Shown: positions 10,625 through 19,377 of the stretch, piece by piece
How positions within the stretch are numbered: the first letter of the stretch is position 1
Layout of the letters: each line of letters opens with the position of its first letter
Source of the DNA: Synechococcus sp. 8F6
Lineage (GTDB): Bacteria > Cyanobacteriota > Cyanobacteriia > PCC-6307 > Cyanobiaceae
DNA length: 64,000 nt
NCBI RefSeq assembly: GCF_002252665.1
Contig: NZ_NQKZ01000001.1
Span: forward strand, 248,001 to 312,000
Reading direction: 5' to 3'
Notes under the pieces: generated by a model
Seen by the model: the letters and a program-made list of their open reading frames with translations, nothing else
The model's database searches: none
Told to the model about the DNA's origin: nothing
Program-made: the position numbers and the translations under genes

Positions 10625-10839
10625 GCGCGCTTGCAGCCACGGGTGGCCCCATCGCTGTCGCTCTAGTCGTGCCGTTGTGAAACGCCGTGTTGAACAGGTG
10701 TCGAACGGCTCGCGAGCGAACCTCCCCCTGGGCAGCACGCGCCTGGCGAGCTGGCGGCGTAACCCTTCGCAACCTTGTTGCTCGCCTGGGCAAAGGCCCC
10801 GCCTAACTTGGCCCCTCGCCCGTGCAGCGCCCCCGACTG

Positions 10840-11553
10840 ATGGCTGTCGCCCTTGCTTCCCAACTGCGTGAAGGCACCAAAAAAGCCCACACGATGGCGG
10901 AGAACACCGGCTTCGTGAGCTGCTTCCTCAAGGGGGTGGTGGACAAGGCCAGCTACCGCACCTTGGTGGCCGATCTCTATTTCGTGTATTCAGCGATGGA
11001 GGAGGAGTTCGGCAAGCTCAAGGACCACCCCGTGGTGGGTCCAGTGGCTTTTGTCGAGCTCAACCGTCGCGAGAGCCTCGAGCAGGACCTGGCCTTCTAT
11101 TTCGGCCCGGATTGGCGCAGCGCAGTCAAGCCCACCCCCGGGGCTCAGCAGTACGTCGAGCGCCTGCACCAGGTGGCGCGGGAGTGTCCGGAGCTGCTGG
11201 TGGGCCACCACTACACCCGCTACATCGGTGATCTCTCCGGTGGTCAGATCCTCAAGAACATCGCCCAGAAGGCGATGAACCTGGGTGAACACGACGGCCT
11301 GCGCTTCTACGAATTCGACGCGATCCCCGACGAGAAGGCCTTCAAGACCAACTACCGCGCCACCCTGGATGCCCTGCCGATCGACCAGGTCATGGCCGAT
11401 CGCATTGTTGAGGAGGCGAACCACGCCTTCCACCTCAACATGACGATGTTCCAGGAGCTGGAGGGCAACCTGATCGCCGCCATCGGCAAGGTGCTGTTCG
11501 GCTTCCTCACCCGCCGTCAGCGCGCTGGCAGCACCGAAGCCGTCGCCGCCTGA
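10840..11553 (+). CDS. ho1: Heme oxygenase (biliverdin-producing)
   Basis: 237 residues. LREGTKKAHTMAENTGFVS near residues 9-27 carries the proximal heme ligand (His17), and YTRYIGDLSGGQILKNIAQKAM is the distal-helix glycine signature. The enzyme opens heme to biliverdin IX-alpha, releasing CO and iron, using reduced ferredoxin; biliverdin is the precursor of phycobilin chromophores. The ATG at 10840 gives the standard cyanobacterial length; a GTG 18 bases earlier is in frame. A TAACTT hexamer at 10804-10809 is a plausible -10 element. The 215 bases before the gene show no other coding feature I can support. No bilin reductase is in the window. Confidence 0.95.
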   Translation: MAVALASQLREGTKKAHTMAENTGFVSCFLKGVVDKASYRTLVADLYFVYSAMEEEFGKLKDHPVVGPVAFVELNRRESLEQDLAFYFGPDWRSAVKPTPGAQQYVERLHQVARECPELLVGHHYTRYIGDLSGGQILKNIAQKAMNLGEHDGLRFYEFDAIPDEKAFKTNYRATLDALPIDQVMADRIVEEANHAFHLNMTMFQELEGNLIAAIGKVLFGFLTRRQRAGSTEAVAA

Positions 11554-11560
11554 TCGCCCG

Positions 11561-12631
11561 TTGAGGCCCCTCCGCTTCCTGGTTCCCGGAACAACCGGCC
11601 GGTACCGCTGCGGGGGGTTGCTTGTGGAGCAGCAGACAGCCCGGCTGTTGGCCGACCTGGTGCCCACGGAGCTCGTCACCTACCGGCAGCGGGAGGAGGG
11701 TCTGCCATTCCTCAACGACCTGTTGCGGGCGGAGCCCCTGGGTGCCGCCGCCGCCAACCAGGCGCTTTGGATCGTCAGCTGGGGCTTTGATGTGCCCCGG
11801 CAGCTGCGGGCCCTGCGGGGCCGGCCGGCGGCCTATCACGCCCACAGCAGCGGCTATGGCTTTCGGCTGCCGCCTGGCGTGCCGGTGCTGGCGGTGAGCC
11901 GCAACACCTTGGGCTACTGGGGCCAGTGGGCCAGCCGCAATCCCTTGTTTCTGGTGCCCAATGCCCTGGGGGCCAGCTGGATCGCCAATGGCAATCGCCC
12001 CCACAACCGCCCCCCCCACAACCCCGGTGGCCGCACGATCGACGTGCTGGTGCAACGGCGCAAGTGCAGCGCCTACGTGCTGGAGCGGCTGGTGCCAGCC
12101 CTGCGGGCCCTGGGGCTGCGGGTGGAGGTGCAGGACGGCTGGGTGGAGGATCTGATGGGCTTGTTCAACAGCGCCACGGTGGTGCTCTACGACTCCGCCG
12201 ACCACTGGCGTTGCAGCGGTGTGAGCGAGGGATTCGGCCTGCCACCGGTCGAGGCGCTGGCCTGTGGCTGCGTGCTGTTCAGCAGCTTCAACCACGCCCT
12301 GGCCGACACGCTCGATCCCGGCGGCCTGGCCCACCAGATCGGGGCGGGCACCCTGGCTGCCGATGTGGCGCGGATCACGGCGGCTGTGGCTGATCCCGCG
12401 GCCTGGCTGCCGCCGCTGCGCCAGTTGGAGGAGCTGCTGGAGGAGCTCAGCGAACCGCGGCTGCGGGAGCGCTGGCGCCAGGCCCTCATCGCCATCAACG
12501 CCCATCTCGATCGCCTGCAGGCGGGAGAACCGCCGCTGCGAGCTCCCTCGCTGGCACGGTTGCGGCTGGAGCGCTGGCGGCAGCGGTTGGGCAAGCGGCT
12601 TCCCGCAGGACTGGCTCGCCGGCTTGCCTAG
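11561..12631 (+). CDS. Glycosyltransferase (GT4-like C-terminal domain)
   Basis: 356 residues from a TTG at 11561, 7 bases after ho1. The N-terminus FLVPGTTGRYRCGGLLVEQQ looks like a GT-B donor-site loop. The centre has SRNTLGYWG and a VPNAL-type linker, and the C-terminal half has TVVLYDSADHWRCSGVSEGFGLPPVEALACGCVLFSS, which is the E-G-F-G-L-P-x-x-E-A motif for nucleotide-sugar binding in family 4-like enzymes. The last 40 residues are basic. It probably adds a sugar to an envelope polysaccharide or glycolipid; donor and acceptor are unknown. It may be cotranscribed with ho1, although no shared role is evident. Confidence 0.75.
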   Translation: MRPLRFLVPGTTGRYRCGGLLVEQQTARLLADLVPTELVTYRQREEGLPFLNDLLRAEPLGAAAANQALWIVSWGFDVPRQLRALRGRPAAYHAHSSGYGFRLPPGVPVLAVSRNTLGYWGQWASRNPLFLVPNALGASWIANGNRPHNRPPHNPGGRTIDVLVQRRKCSAYVLERLVPALRALGLRVEVQDGWVEDLMGLFNSATVVLYDSADHWRCSGVSEGFGLPPVEALACGCVLFSSFNHALADTLDPGGLAHQIGAGTLAADVARITAAVADPAAWLPPLRQLEELLEELSEPRLRERWRQALIAINAHLDRLQAGEPPLRAPSLARLRLERWRQRLGKRLPAGLARRLA

Positions 12632-12641
12632 GGTCGGGCCC

Positions 12642-15059
12642 ATGAGTGCTTTCCTCGCCGGCCTGAATGACGCCCAGCGCAAGGCGGTGGACCACCACAC
12701 CGGCCCGCTGTTGGTGGTGGCCGGCGCCGGCAGCGGCAAGACGCGGGCCCTCACCCATCGCATCGCCCACCTGATCGGCCACCACGGCGCCGATCCCGCC
12801 CATCTGCTCGCCGTCACCTTCACCAACAAGGCGGCCCGCGAGATGAAGGAGCGGCTGGAGCTGCTGCTGGCCCAGAAGTTGGCCCAGAGCCAGTTCGGTC
12901 AGCCGTGGAGCACCTTGCCGGCGGTGGAGCAGCGCCAGCTGCGCTCGCGCATCTACCGCGAGGTGATCAAGGAGCTGTGGATCGGCACGTTCCACGCCCT
13001 GTTCGCGCGGCTGCTGCGCTTCGACATCGACAAGTTCAAGGATCCCGAGGGGCTCAGCTGGACCCGCCAGTTCTCGATCTACGACGAGAACGACGTGCAG
13101 AGCCTGATCAAGGAGATCGTGACCCAGGAGCTGCAGCTCGATCCCAAGCGCTTTGAGCCCAAGAAGGTGCGCTGGGCGATCAGCAACGCCAAGAACCAGG
13201 GCTGGATGCCCGAGCAGCTCGAAGCCGATGCCGGCGGTCAGCGGGGCCGGTTGATGGCGGAGACCTACCGGCGCTATCGGCGCGCCTTGGCGGCCAACAA
13301 CGCCCTCGACTTCGACGATCTGTTGCTCTTGCCGGTGCAGCTGCTGCGCCAGAATGAGCAGATCCGCGACTACTGGCACCGGCGTTTCCGCCACGTGCTC
13401 GTGGATGAATACCAGGACACCAACCGCACCCAGTACGACCTGATCAAGCTGTTGGTGACCAACGGTCGCGATCCGGCCGCCTACGACGACTGGGACGGGC
13501 GCTCGGTGTTTGTGGTGGGGGACGCCGACCAGAGCATCTACAGCTTCCGCGCCGCCGACTTCACGATCCTGATGGGGTTTCAGGACGACTTCGGCGATGG
13601 CGCCGCCGCCGAAGCCACCAGCACGATGGTGAAGCTGGAGGAGAACTACCGCTCCACCGCCACGATCCTGGAGGCGGCCAACGCCCTGATCGCCCACAAC
13701 TCCGAGCGCATCGACAAGGTGCTGCGGCCCACCCGCGGCGAAGGCGAGCTGATCTCCCTCACCCGCTGCGATGACGAGATCGCCGAGGCGGAAGCGGTGG
13801 TGCACCGCATGCGCATGCTGGAGGCTGCCCACCCCGATCTCAGCTGGGGCGACATGGCTGTGCTGTATCGCACCAATGCCCAGAGTCGGGCGATGGAGGA
13901 GTCGCTGGTGCGCTGGGGCATCCCCTACATCGTGGTGGGTGGGCTGCGCTTCTACGACCGGCGCGAGATCAAGGACGTGCTCGCCTACCTCAAGTTGCTG
14001 GTGAATCCGGCCGATACCGTCAGCCTGCTGCGGGTGCTCAACACCCCCAAGCGCGGCATCGGCAAAACCACGATCGAGCGGCTCACCGACGCCTCCAACC
14101 AGCTCGGCATTCCCCTTTGGGATGTGGTGAGCGATGCCGAGGCAGTGCGCTCCCTGGGGGGACGGTCGGCCAAGGGGCTGCTGCAGTTCTGCGAGCTGAT
14201 CAATGGCCTGCAGGCCTGCGCCCAGGACATCGCCCCCTCCGAACTCGTGCAGCGGGTGATGGAGCAGAGCGGCTACGTGGCGGAGCTGATCGCCGATGGC
14301 ACCGACGAAGCCGAAGATCGGCGCCGCAACCTCAACGAACTGGTGAACGCCGCCCTGCAATACCAGGAGGAAAACGAGGAGGGCTCCCTGGAGGATTTCC
14401 TGGCTTCGGCGGCCCTCGCCAGCGACGCCGATTCGAAAGATACCGAGCAGGACCGGGTGACGCTGATGACCCTGCACGCCAGCAAGGGCCTGGAGTTTCC
14501 GGTGGTGTTCCTGGTGGGCATGGAGCAGGGCCTGTTCCCCAGCTACCGCTCCCTCGACGATCCCGCCTCCCTGGAGGAGGAGCGGCGGCTCTGCTACGTG
14601 GGCATCACCCGTGCCAAGGAGCGCCTGTTTCTTTCCCATGCCAGCGAGCGGCGCCTGTGGGGTGGCATGCGCGAGCCGGCGGTGCCCTCGGTGTTTCTCT
14701 CGGAGCTGCCCGAGGAGCTGGTGCAGGGTTACATCCCTCGCAGCGGCGGCGCGGCGATCCGGCGTGAGCAGCGGCTGGATCGCCTCACCCGCGTGGATCG
14801 TGAGGAGAGCCGGCGGGTGGCCGGTGGTGGCGAGGCTGGTGCCCCCAGCAACTCGGTGCGCCGCCGCGGGGCGGCGGTGCCCGGCCGCAACTGGGCGGTG
14901 GGTGACCGACTGTGTCACGTGGCTTTCGGCGAGGGGCGGGTGACGCACCTGTTCGGTAGCGGCGAGAAGATCTCGCTGGCGGTGAAGTTCGAAGGAATGG
15001 GACCGAAGATCCTCGATCCCCGCCTGGCGCCGATTCAGCCGCTTGGCGAGCCCACCTGA
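12642..15059 (+). CDS. pcrA: UvrD/PcrA-family DNA helicase (SF1A)
   Basis: 805 residues. LNDAQRKAVDHHTGPLLVVAGAGSGKTRAL contains the Q motif and Walker A near residues 8-37. LLAVTFTNKAAREMKERL is motif Ia, VLVDEYQDTNRTQYDL is motif II, VGDADQSIYSFRAAD is motif III, LEENYRS is motif IV, LMTLHASKGLEFPVVFLVGM is motif V and RRLCYVGITRAKERLFL is motif VI. The C-terminal tail (GDRLCHVAFGEGRVTHLFGS) is the Tudor-like domain seen in PcrA/UvrD that contacts RNA polymerase. The protein unwinds DNA 3' to 5' in repair and replication-fork clearing. The ATG at 12642 is 10 bases after the glycosyltransferase stop. Confidence 0.95.
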   Translation: MSAFLAGLNDAQRKAVDHHTGPLLVVAGAGSGKTRALTHRIAHLIGHHGADPAHLLAVTFTNKAAREMKERLELLLAQKLAQSQFGQPWSTLPAVEQRQLRSRIYREVIKELWIGTFHALFARLLRFDIDKFKDPEGLSWTRQFSIYDENDVQSLIKEIVTQELQLDPKRFEPKKVRWAISNAKNQGWMPEQLEADAGGQRGRLMAETYRRYRRALAANNALDFDDLLLLPVQLLRQNEQIRDYWHRRFRHVLVDEYQDTNRTQYDLIKLLVTNGRDPAAYDDWDGRSVFVVGDADQSIYSFRAADFTILMGFQDDFGDGAAAEATSTMVKLEENYRSTATILEAANALIAHNSERIDKVLRPTRGEGELISLTRCDDEIAEAEAVVHRMRMLEAAHPDLSWGDMAVLYRTNAQSRAMEESLVRWGIPYIVVGGLRFYDRREIKDVLAYLKLLVNPADTVSLLRVLNTPKRGIGKTTIERLTDASNQLGIPLWDVVSDAEAVRSLGGRSAKGLLQFCELINGLQACAQDIAPSELVQRVMEQSGYVAELIADGTDEAEDRRRNLNELVNAALQYQEENEEGSLEDFLASAALASDADSKDTEQDRVTLMTLHASKGLEFPVVFLVGMEQGLFPSYRSLDDPASLEEERRLCYVGITRAKERLFLSHASERRLWGGMREPAVPSVFLSELPEELVQGYIPRSGGAAIRREQRLDRLTRVDREESRRVAGGGEAGAPSNSVRRRGAAVPGRNWAVGDRLCHVAFGEGRVTHLFGSGEKISLAVKFEGMGPKILDPRLAPIQPLGEPT

Positions 15060-15109
15060 GCCGCAGCGGGGGCGGCGCTGCTGCCGGAAAGTCGGCGGTC
15101 GTACTCTCT

Positions 15110-15131
15110 GATATCACGAAGACGTGATATC
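15110..15131. promoter_or_regulatory. Perfect 9-base inverted repeat, operator-like
   Basis: GATATCACG (15110-15118) and CGTGATATC (15123-15131) are exact reverse complements around the 4-base spacer AAGA. The element lies between pcrA and a glycosyltransferase gene. It is AT-rich and has no T-run after it, so it is more like a protein-binding site than an intrinsic terminator. A short RNA hairpin is an alternative. Its regulator is unknown. Confidence 0.45.
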
Positions 15132-15196
15132 TTGAAATCCCTATAGCCATGTTCTGGTCCGTGCTCCCTGCGGGCCGTCGCTCTGCCGCCTTGCCG

Positions 15197-15907
15197 ATGT
15201 CTTCTCCAGTGCCCGTCCCGGTGTTTGTGGGCTACGACCCCCATGAACGGGCGGCGGTGAATGTGCTGATCGATAGCCTTTACCAGCACAGCAGCCTGCC
15301 GCTGGCGATCACGCCAATCGTGGCCTCCCAGTTGACTGACGTATTCACCCGGGAGCGCAATCCCCAGCAGAGCACCGAGTTTTCGTTTACTCGTTTTCTG
15401 GTCCCCTATCTGATGGGCTATCAGGGGTGGGCGGTGTTCATGGACTGCGACATGTTGTGTCGCGGCGATCTCGCCGAACTGTGGGCCTGCAGGGATGATC
15501 GCCATGCGCTGATGGTGGTGAAGCACAGCCACGAGCCGGAGGAAACAGTGAAATTCCTCGGGGCTGTGCAGACCCGCTACGCCCGCAAGAACTGGAGCTC
15601 CCTGATGCTCTTCAACTGTTCGCGCTGCACCGCGCTCACGCCGGACTACGTGAACACCGCTACGGGGCTGTTCCTGCACCGCTTTGAGTGGCTGGATGAC
15701 GACGCGATCGGCGCGCTACCGGCCCAGCGCTGGAACCATCTGATCGATGTTCAGGAGGCGCCGATGCTGGCGCCGGAGCAAGGCGGGCCGCTGCTGGTGC
15801 ACTGGACCAAGGGAGGGCCCTGGTTCCGTGACTATCGCCACGCCGGGGCGGCGCTGGCGGCCGAGTGGTTCGCATCACGTGACGCCGCTTTCCGCCTCTG
15901 GGACTGA
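15197..15907 (+). CDS. Glycosyltransferase with DxD motif (GT-A, GT8-like)
   Basis: 236 residues from the ATG at 15197. VPVFVGYDPHERAAVNVLIDS opens a GT-A nucleotide-sugar fold. FSFTRFLVPYLMGYQGWAVFMDCDMLCRGDLAEL carries Asp-Cys-Asp, the metal/nucleotide-binding DxD motif. SSLMLFNCSRC and the late LLVHWTKGGPW are typical of small GT8-like enzymes; the HWT-GGP ending supplies a further metal ligand. An in-frame ATG at 15149 would add 16 residues but no typical sequence. It is probably involved in polysaccharide or LPS sugar addition. An inverted repeat lies about 70 bases before the start, so it may be regulated separately from pcrA. Confidence 0.75.
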   Translation: MSSPVPVPVFVGYDPHERAAVNVLIDSLYQHSSLPLAITPIVASQLTDVFTRERNPQQSTEFSFTRFLVPYLMGYQGWAVFMDCDMLCRGDLAELWACRDDRHALMVVKHSHEPEETVKFLGAVQTRYARKNWSSLMLFNCSRCTALTPDYVNTATGLFLHRFEWLDDDAIGALPAQRWNHLIDVQEAPMLAPEQGGPLLVHWTKGGPWFRDYRHAGAALAAEWFASRDAAFRLWD

Positions 15908-15959
15908 TTCGCCACGCGCTGGTGTGGCACGCTCCCGGGGTGCCTGCCATGACAGCACC

Positions 15960-17180
15960 ATGGATATTCCGGGCCTTCCCCCCAGCCTGCTGCGCCAGCT
16001 CGCTGCCGCCGCCGCGGATTGCCGGGTTGCGCTGGTGGGTGGGGCCGTGCGGGATCTCCTGCTGCACCGGGTTCACAACGACCCCTGGCGGGGGTTGCCC
16101 GATCTGGATCTAGTGGTGGAGGGACAGGCCAGTGCGTTTGTGAGCCGGTTGGCACAGAGGTTGCCGGCCGCGGCCTTGCTTGCGGCCCGGGAGCATGGCG
16201 CGTTCGGCACCGTGGAGCTGGAGGTGGTGATTGACGGACAGCCGGTGCTCCTCGATGTGGCCTCCGCCCGCGCTGAGACCTATCCGGTGCCCGCAGAGAA
16301 TCCCCGAGTGACCCTCGGTGGCCTGGAGGATGACCTGGCCCGCCGCGACTTCAGCATCAACGCCATGGCCCTCGATCTGGGCAGTGGCCAGCTGCTGGAT
16401 CCCCATGGGGGGCAGCTGGATTTGCAGCAGCGCCGACTGCGCTTGCTCCATGCCGCCAGCATCCTTGACGATCCCACCCGCCTGGTGCGCGGCGCCCGTT
16501 ACGCCGCCAGGCTCGGGCTGGAGCTGGAGCCCGCTAGCGCCGCGCAGGCCCGCGCCACCCTGGCGGCCTGGCCCTGGGGCTGGCGGCTAGGGGATCCGCC
16601 GGGTCAGGCTCCGGCGGCCCTGGGCACCCGGCTGCGGATGGAGCTGGAGCTGTTGTTGGAGCGGGAGCCCTGGTTGGCGGCGCTCACGGCCTTGCAGCGC
16701 TGGGGCGCGCTGGCGTTGCTGGATCCGGCCCTGCAGGCCGATGGGACGTGGCCGCGGCGGCTGCGCTGGGCCGAGCGGCTGGGGCTGCCTCCGCTGGCGG
16801 CACTGGTGGCCGCTGCACGCGATCCGCTGGCGCTAGCGGAGCGGCTGCAGCTGCCCCATCGCCAGCATCGGTTGCTGGTGCAGTGGCTGGAGCTGCGGCG
16901 CCGGCTGCAGGAGCGGCAGGGGGAGGACCTGCCGGTGTTGGCAGAACACTGGTGTGCCCTGCTGGAGGCCCCGGGCTGCAGCCCTGACGCGGTGGCCCTG
17001 GCCCTTGCCTGCGGCATCGGCCCGCGCCGACCCCTGCTGCGCTGGTGGCTGCGTTGGCGCCAGGTCAAGGCCGCGTCGACCGCCGCAGACCTGTTGGCAG
17101 CTGGCCTGCGGCCAGGGCCTGAGCTGGGCCAGAAGCTGCGGGAGCTGCGGGCCGAGCGGCTGCGGCTGGAGCGGCTTTAG
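15960..17180 (+). CDS. cca: CCA tRNA nucleotidyltransferase / poly(A) polymerase family
   Basis: 406 residues, class II nucleotidyltransferase. VALVGGAVRDLLLHR is the nucleotide-binding helix start, LPDLDLVVEG gives the paired metal-binding aspartates, DDLARRDFSINAMALDL matches motif B, and ILDDPTRLVRGARYAARLGLEL matches the R-A-x-R-F-A-like motif. The enzyme adds or repairs the 3' CCA of tRNA. This is needed here: the tRNA at 61697-61769 does not encode CCA. Some cyanobacteria divide CC- and A-adding between two enzymes, so this could be one of a pair. The ATG at 15960 directly precedes the conserved domain; kdsB follows 9 bases after the stop. Confidence 0.85.
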   Translation: MDIPGLPPSLLRQLAAAAADCRVALVGGAVRDLLLHRVHNDPWRGLPDLDLVVEGQASAFVSRLAQRLPAAALLAAREHGAFGTVELEVVIDGQPVLLDVASARAETYPVPAENPRVTLGGLEDDLARRDFSINAMALDLGSGQLLDPHGGQLDLQQRRLRLLHAASILDDPTRLVRGARYAARLGLELEPASAAQARATLAAWPWGWRLGDPPGQAPAALGTRLRMELELLLEREPWLAALTALQRWGALALLDPALQADGTWPRRLRWAERLGLPPLAALVAAARDPLALAERLQLPHRQHRLLVQWLELRRRLQERQGEDLPVLAEHWCALLEAPGCSPDAVALALACGIGPRRPLLRWWLRWRQVKAASTAADLLAAGLRPGPELGQKLRELRAERLRLERL

Positions 17181-17189
17181 CGTGAATAC

Positions 17190-17984
17190 ATGACCGATCC
17201 GGTGCGTGATCCTTGCGTTGTGGTGGCCGTGCCGGCCCGCCTGGCATCAGCGCGGCTGCCGGGCAAGGTGCTGGCCGACATCGCCGGCAAACCGATGCTC
17301 CAGCACGTGCTCGAGCGCTGCAGCCAGGCCAAGGGCGTGGCGGCGGTGGTGGTGTGCACCGACAGTGATCAGGTGCGCGCTGACGCCGAAGCCTGGGGGT
17401 TTCCGGTGCTGATGACCTCCCCGGATTGCAGCTCGGGCAGTGAGCGCCTGGCCAGTGTGGTGAAGGAGTTGGTGGCCGCCGCGGGTGGTTGGTCTTTGGA
17501 CCCTGCGCTCTCGGACACGCTGGTGATCAATGTGCAGGGGGATCAGCCCCTGCTGGATCCAGGGATCATTGAGGCGATGGTGGCTCAGTTTGTGGCGCTG
17601 CAGCGGCCGCCGGTGCTGACGCCGGTGTATCCGCTCACGGCCGACAAGCTGCACGATCCCAACGTGGTGAAGGTGTTGCGGGCCCGTGACGGCCGGGCCA
17701 TCACCTTCTCCCGCAGTGCTCTGCCCCACCTGCGCGGCGTGCCGCCGGAGCAGTGGGCCGACCACACCACCTACTGGGGCCATGTGGGCCTCTACGGCTA
17801 CCGGGCCGATGTGCTGGCCAGCTGGACGGCGCTGCCCGTCTCCCCCCTCGAGCAGCTGGAGAAACTGGAGCAGCTGCGGCTGATCGATGCCGGCATTCCC
17901 CTGCTCACCTTCGCGGTGGATCAGGACTGCCTCTCGGTGGACACCCCGGAGCAGCTGGAGCAGGCCCGGGCCCTGGCGCCTTAG
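17190..17984 (+). CDS. kdsB: 3-deoxy-manno-octulosonate cytidylyltransferase
   Basis: 264 residues, normal for KdsB. VVVAVPARLASARLPGKVLADIAGKPMLQHV is the CTP-binding signature, VVVCTDSDQVRADAEAWGFPVLMTS is a standard second block, and LVINVQGDQPLLDPGIIEAMV contains the substrate-contacting QGD(E)P motif. Also present is YWGHVGLYGYRADVLASW. It activates Kdo as CMP-Kdo for transfer to lipid A in the cytoplasm. It is convergent with kdsC, sharing 4 bases, and the kdsD-kdsA-kdsC operon faces it, so all CMP-Kdo steps lie together. The ATG at 17190 is clear. Confidence 0.93.
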   Translation: MTDPVRDPCVVVAVPARLASARLPGKVLADIAGKPMLQHVLERCSQAKGVAAVVVCTDSDQVRADAEAWGFPVLMTSPDCSSGSERLASVVKELVAAAGGWSLDPALSDTLVINVQGDQPLLDPGIIEAMVAQFVALQRPPVLTPVYPLTADKLHDPNVVKVLRARDGRAITFSRSALPHLRGVPPEQWADHTTYWGHVGLYGYRADVLASWTALPVSPLEQLEKLEQLRLIDAGIPLLTFAVDQDCLSVDTPEQLEQARALAP

Positions 17985-18550
17985 GCGTTGCCGTCCCGCC
18001 AGCCCTCCCGGTTGAGCTCTCGCCACAGCCCCCGCTGCTGCAGCAGCGACTCCGCCAGCTCGCGCACGGCGCCATCGCCCCCCCGGCACCGCAGCACCCA
18101 GTCGGCCTGGCGCCGCAGGCCCGCGGCCCCATCGGCGGGGCTGATCAGCAGGCCTGTGGCGGGGCGCACCGTGAGGTCGTTGAGGTCGTCGCCGATGAAG
18201 GCGGTGTGCTCCCGCTCCAGCTGAAGCGTGGCCTGGAGTTGGCGCAGGGCGCTGAGTTTGTCGCCCACCCCCACCAGGCAGTGGCTCACCTGCAGGTGCC
18301 GGGCCCGCTGCTCGATCGCACCGCTGCGGCCGCCACTGAGAAAGGCCACCTCGATGCCAGCCCGCTGCAGCATCCGGATCGCCAGGCCGTCGCGCACGTC
18401 GAAGCGCTTCACCACCCGGCCCTGCTCGTCGTAGTGCAGCCCCCCGTCGGTGAGCACGCCATCCACATCGCACACCAGCAGTTGGATCTGGCGCAGGCGG
18501 GGGCTGAGCAGGCGCCGTTGCAGGCGAAACCGCAAACCAAGCCGGCTCAC
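17981..18550 (-). CDS. kdsC: Kdo-8-phosphate phosphatase (HAD family)
   Basis: 189 residues from a GTG at 18550 that overlaps the kdsA stop (GTGA). [21 protein letters not shown] is the HAD motif I with the nucleophile Asp. [29 protein letters not shown] matches KdsC motif II, and [20 protein letters not shown] is motif IV. The small capless C-subclass form fits KdsC, which removes phosphate from Kdo 8-phosphate. It is the last gene of the kdsD-kdsA-kdsC run. A longer upstream frame is only a shadow of kdsA. Confidence 0.9.
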   Translation of the reverse strand: MSRLGLRFRLQRRLLSPRLRQIQLLVCDVDGVLTDGGLHYDEQGRVVKRFDVRDGLAIRMLQRAGIEVAFLSGGRSGAIEQRARHLQVSHCLVGVGDKLSALRQLQATLQLEREHTAFIGDDLNDLTVRPATGLLISPADGAAGLRRQADWVLRCRGGDGAVRELAESLLQQRGLWRELNREGWRDGNA

Positions 18551-19377
18551 AGCGTGCTCACCGCCAGGCCATCGGCCACCGCTGCGCGGATGGCCAGCAG
18601 CTGGCGCAGCAGGGCCTCCAGGCGATGCAGCGGCACCATGTTGGGTCCGTCGCTGAGGGCTTTGTCCGGGTTGGGATGCACCTCCAGGAACAAGCCATCC
18701 ACGCCCACCGCAACCGCTGCTCTGGCGAGGGGTGCCACGAATTCCCGCTGGCCGCCCGAGGTGGTGCCCTGGCCGCCGGGCTGCTGCACCGCGTGGGTGG
18801 CATCGAAGATCACCGGGCAACCCAGGGCCTGCATCTGGGGGATGCCGCGGTAATCCACCACCAGGGTGTTGTAGCCAAAGCTGCTGCCACGCTCGGTGAG
18901 CCAGAGGTGGCCGCTGGCGGGATCCAGCCCGCATTCGGTGAGCTTGTTCACCACCTGGACCATGTCCCAGGGCGCCAGGAATTGCCCCTTTTTCACATTC
19001 ACCACCTTGTTGGTGCCGGCCACGGCCTTGGCCGCGGCCTCCAGCAGGTCGGTCTGGCGGCAGAGAAAGGCCGGGATCTGCAGCACGTCCACCGCCTGGG
19101 CGGCGGCGGCGGCCTGGTGGCTTTCGTGGATGTCGGTGAGCACCGGCAGGCCGAAGGTCTGCCCCACCTCCTGCAGGATCGCCAGGCCCTCCTCGGGGCC
19201 GGGCCCGCGAAACGATTTGCCGGAGCTGCGGTTGGCCTTGTCGAAGCTGGCCTTAAACACGTAGCGGATGCCGAGGCGATCGGTGATCGCTTTCACCTGC
19301 TCGGCCACCTGCAGCACCAGATCGCGACTTTCGATCACGCAGGGGCCGGCGATCAGGGTGAAGGGGATGGCCGTCAT
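18547..19377 (-). CDS. kdsA: 3-deoxy-8-phosphooctulonate synthase
   Basis: 276 residues, the family length. [21 protein letters not shown] begins the barrel, [22 protein letters not shown] is the phosphoenolpyruvate/arabinose 5-phosphate binding signature, and [14 protein letters not shown] and [15 protein letters not shown] are typical of Kds[13 protein letters not shown] carries a conserved histidine. It condenses arabinose 5-phosphate with phosphoenolpyruvate to Kdo 8-phosphate. The stretch VVNVKKGQ has Asn where metal-dependent KdsA enzymes have Cys, suggesting the metal-independent type. It overlaps both kdsD (ATGA) and kdsC (GTGA). Confidence 0.95.
   Translation of the reverse strand: MTAIPFTLIAGPCVIESRDLVLQVAEQVKAITDRLGIRYVFKASFDKANRSSGKSFRGPGPEEGLAILQEVGQTFGLPVLTDIHESHQAAAAAQAVDVLQIPAFLCRQTDLLEAAAKAVAGTNKVVNVKKGQFLAPWDMVQVVNKLTECGLDPASGHLWLTERGSSFGYNTLVVDYRGIPQMQALGCPVIFDATHAVQQPGGQGTTSGGQREFVAPLARAAVAVGVDGLFLEVHPNPDKALSDGPNMVPLHRLEALLRQLLAIRAAVADGLAVSTL

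Noticed and set aside
12495-14948. An 817-codon minus-strand open frame opposite pcrA
   Set aside because: Long only because high GC removes stops; composition is that of an antisense shadow, and all helicase motifs are on the plus strand.
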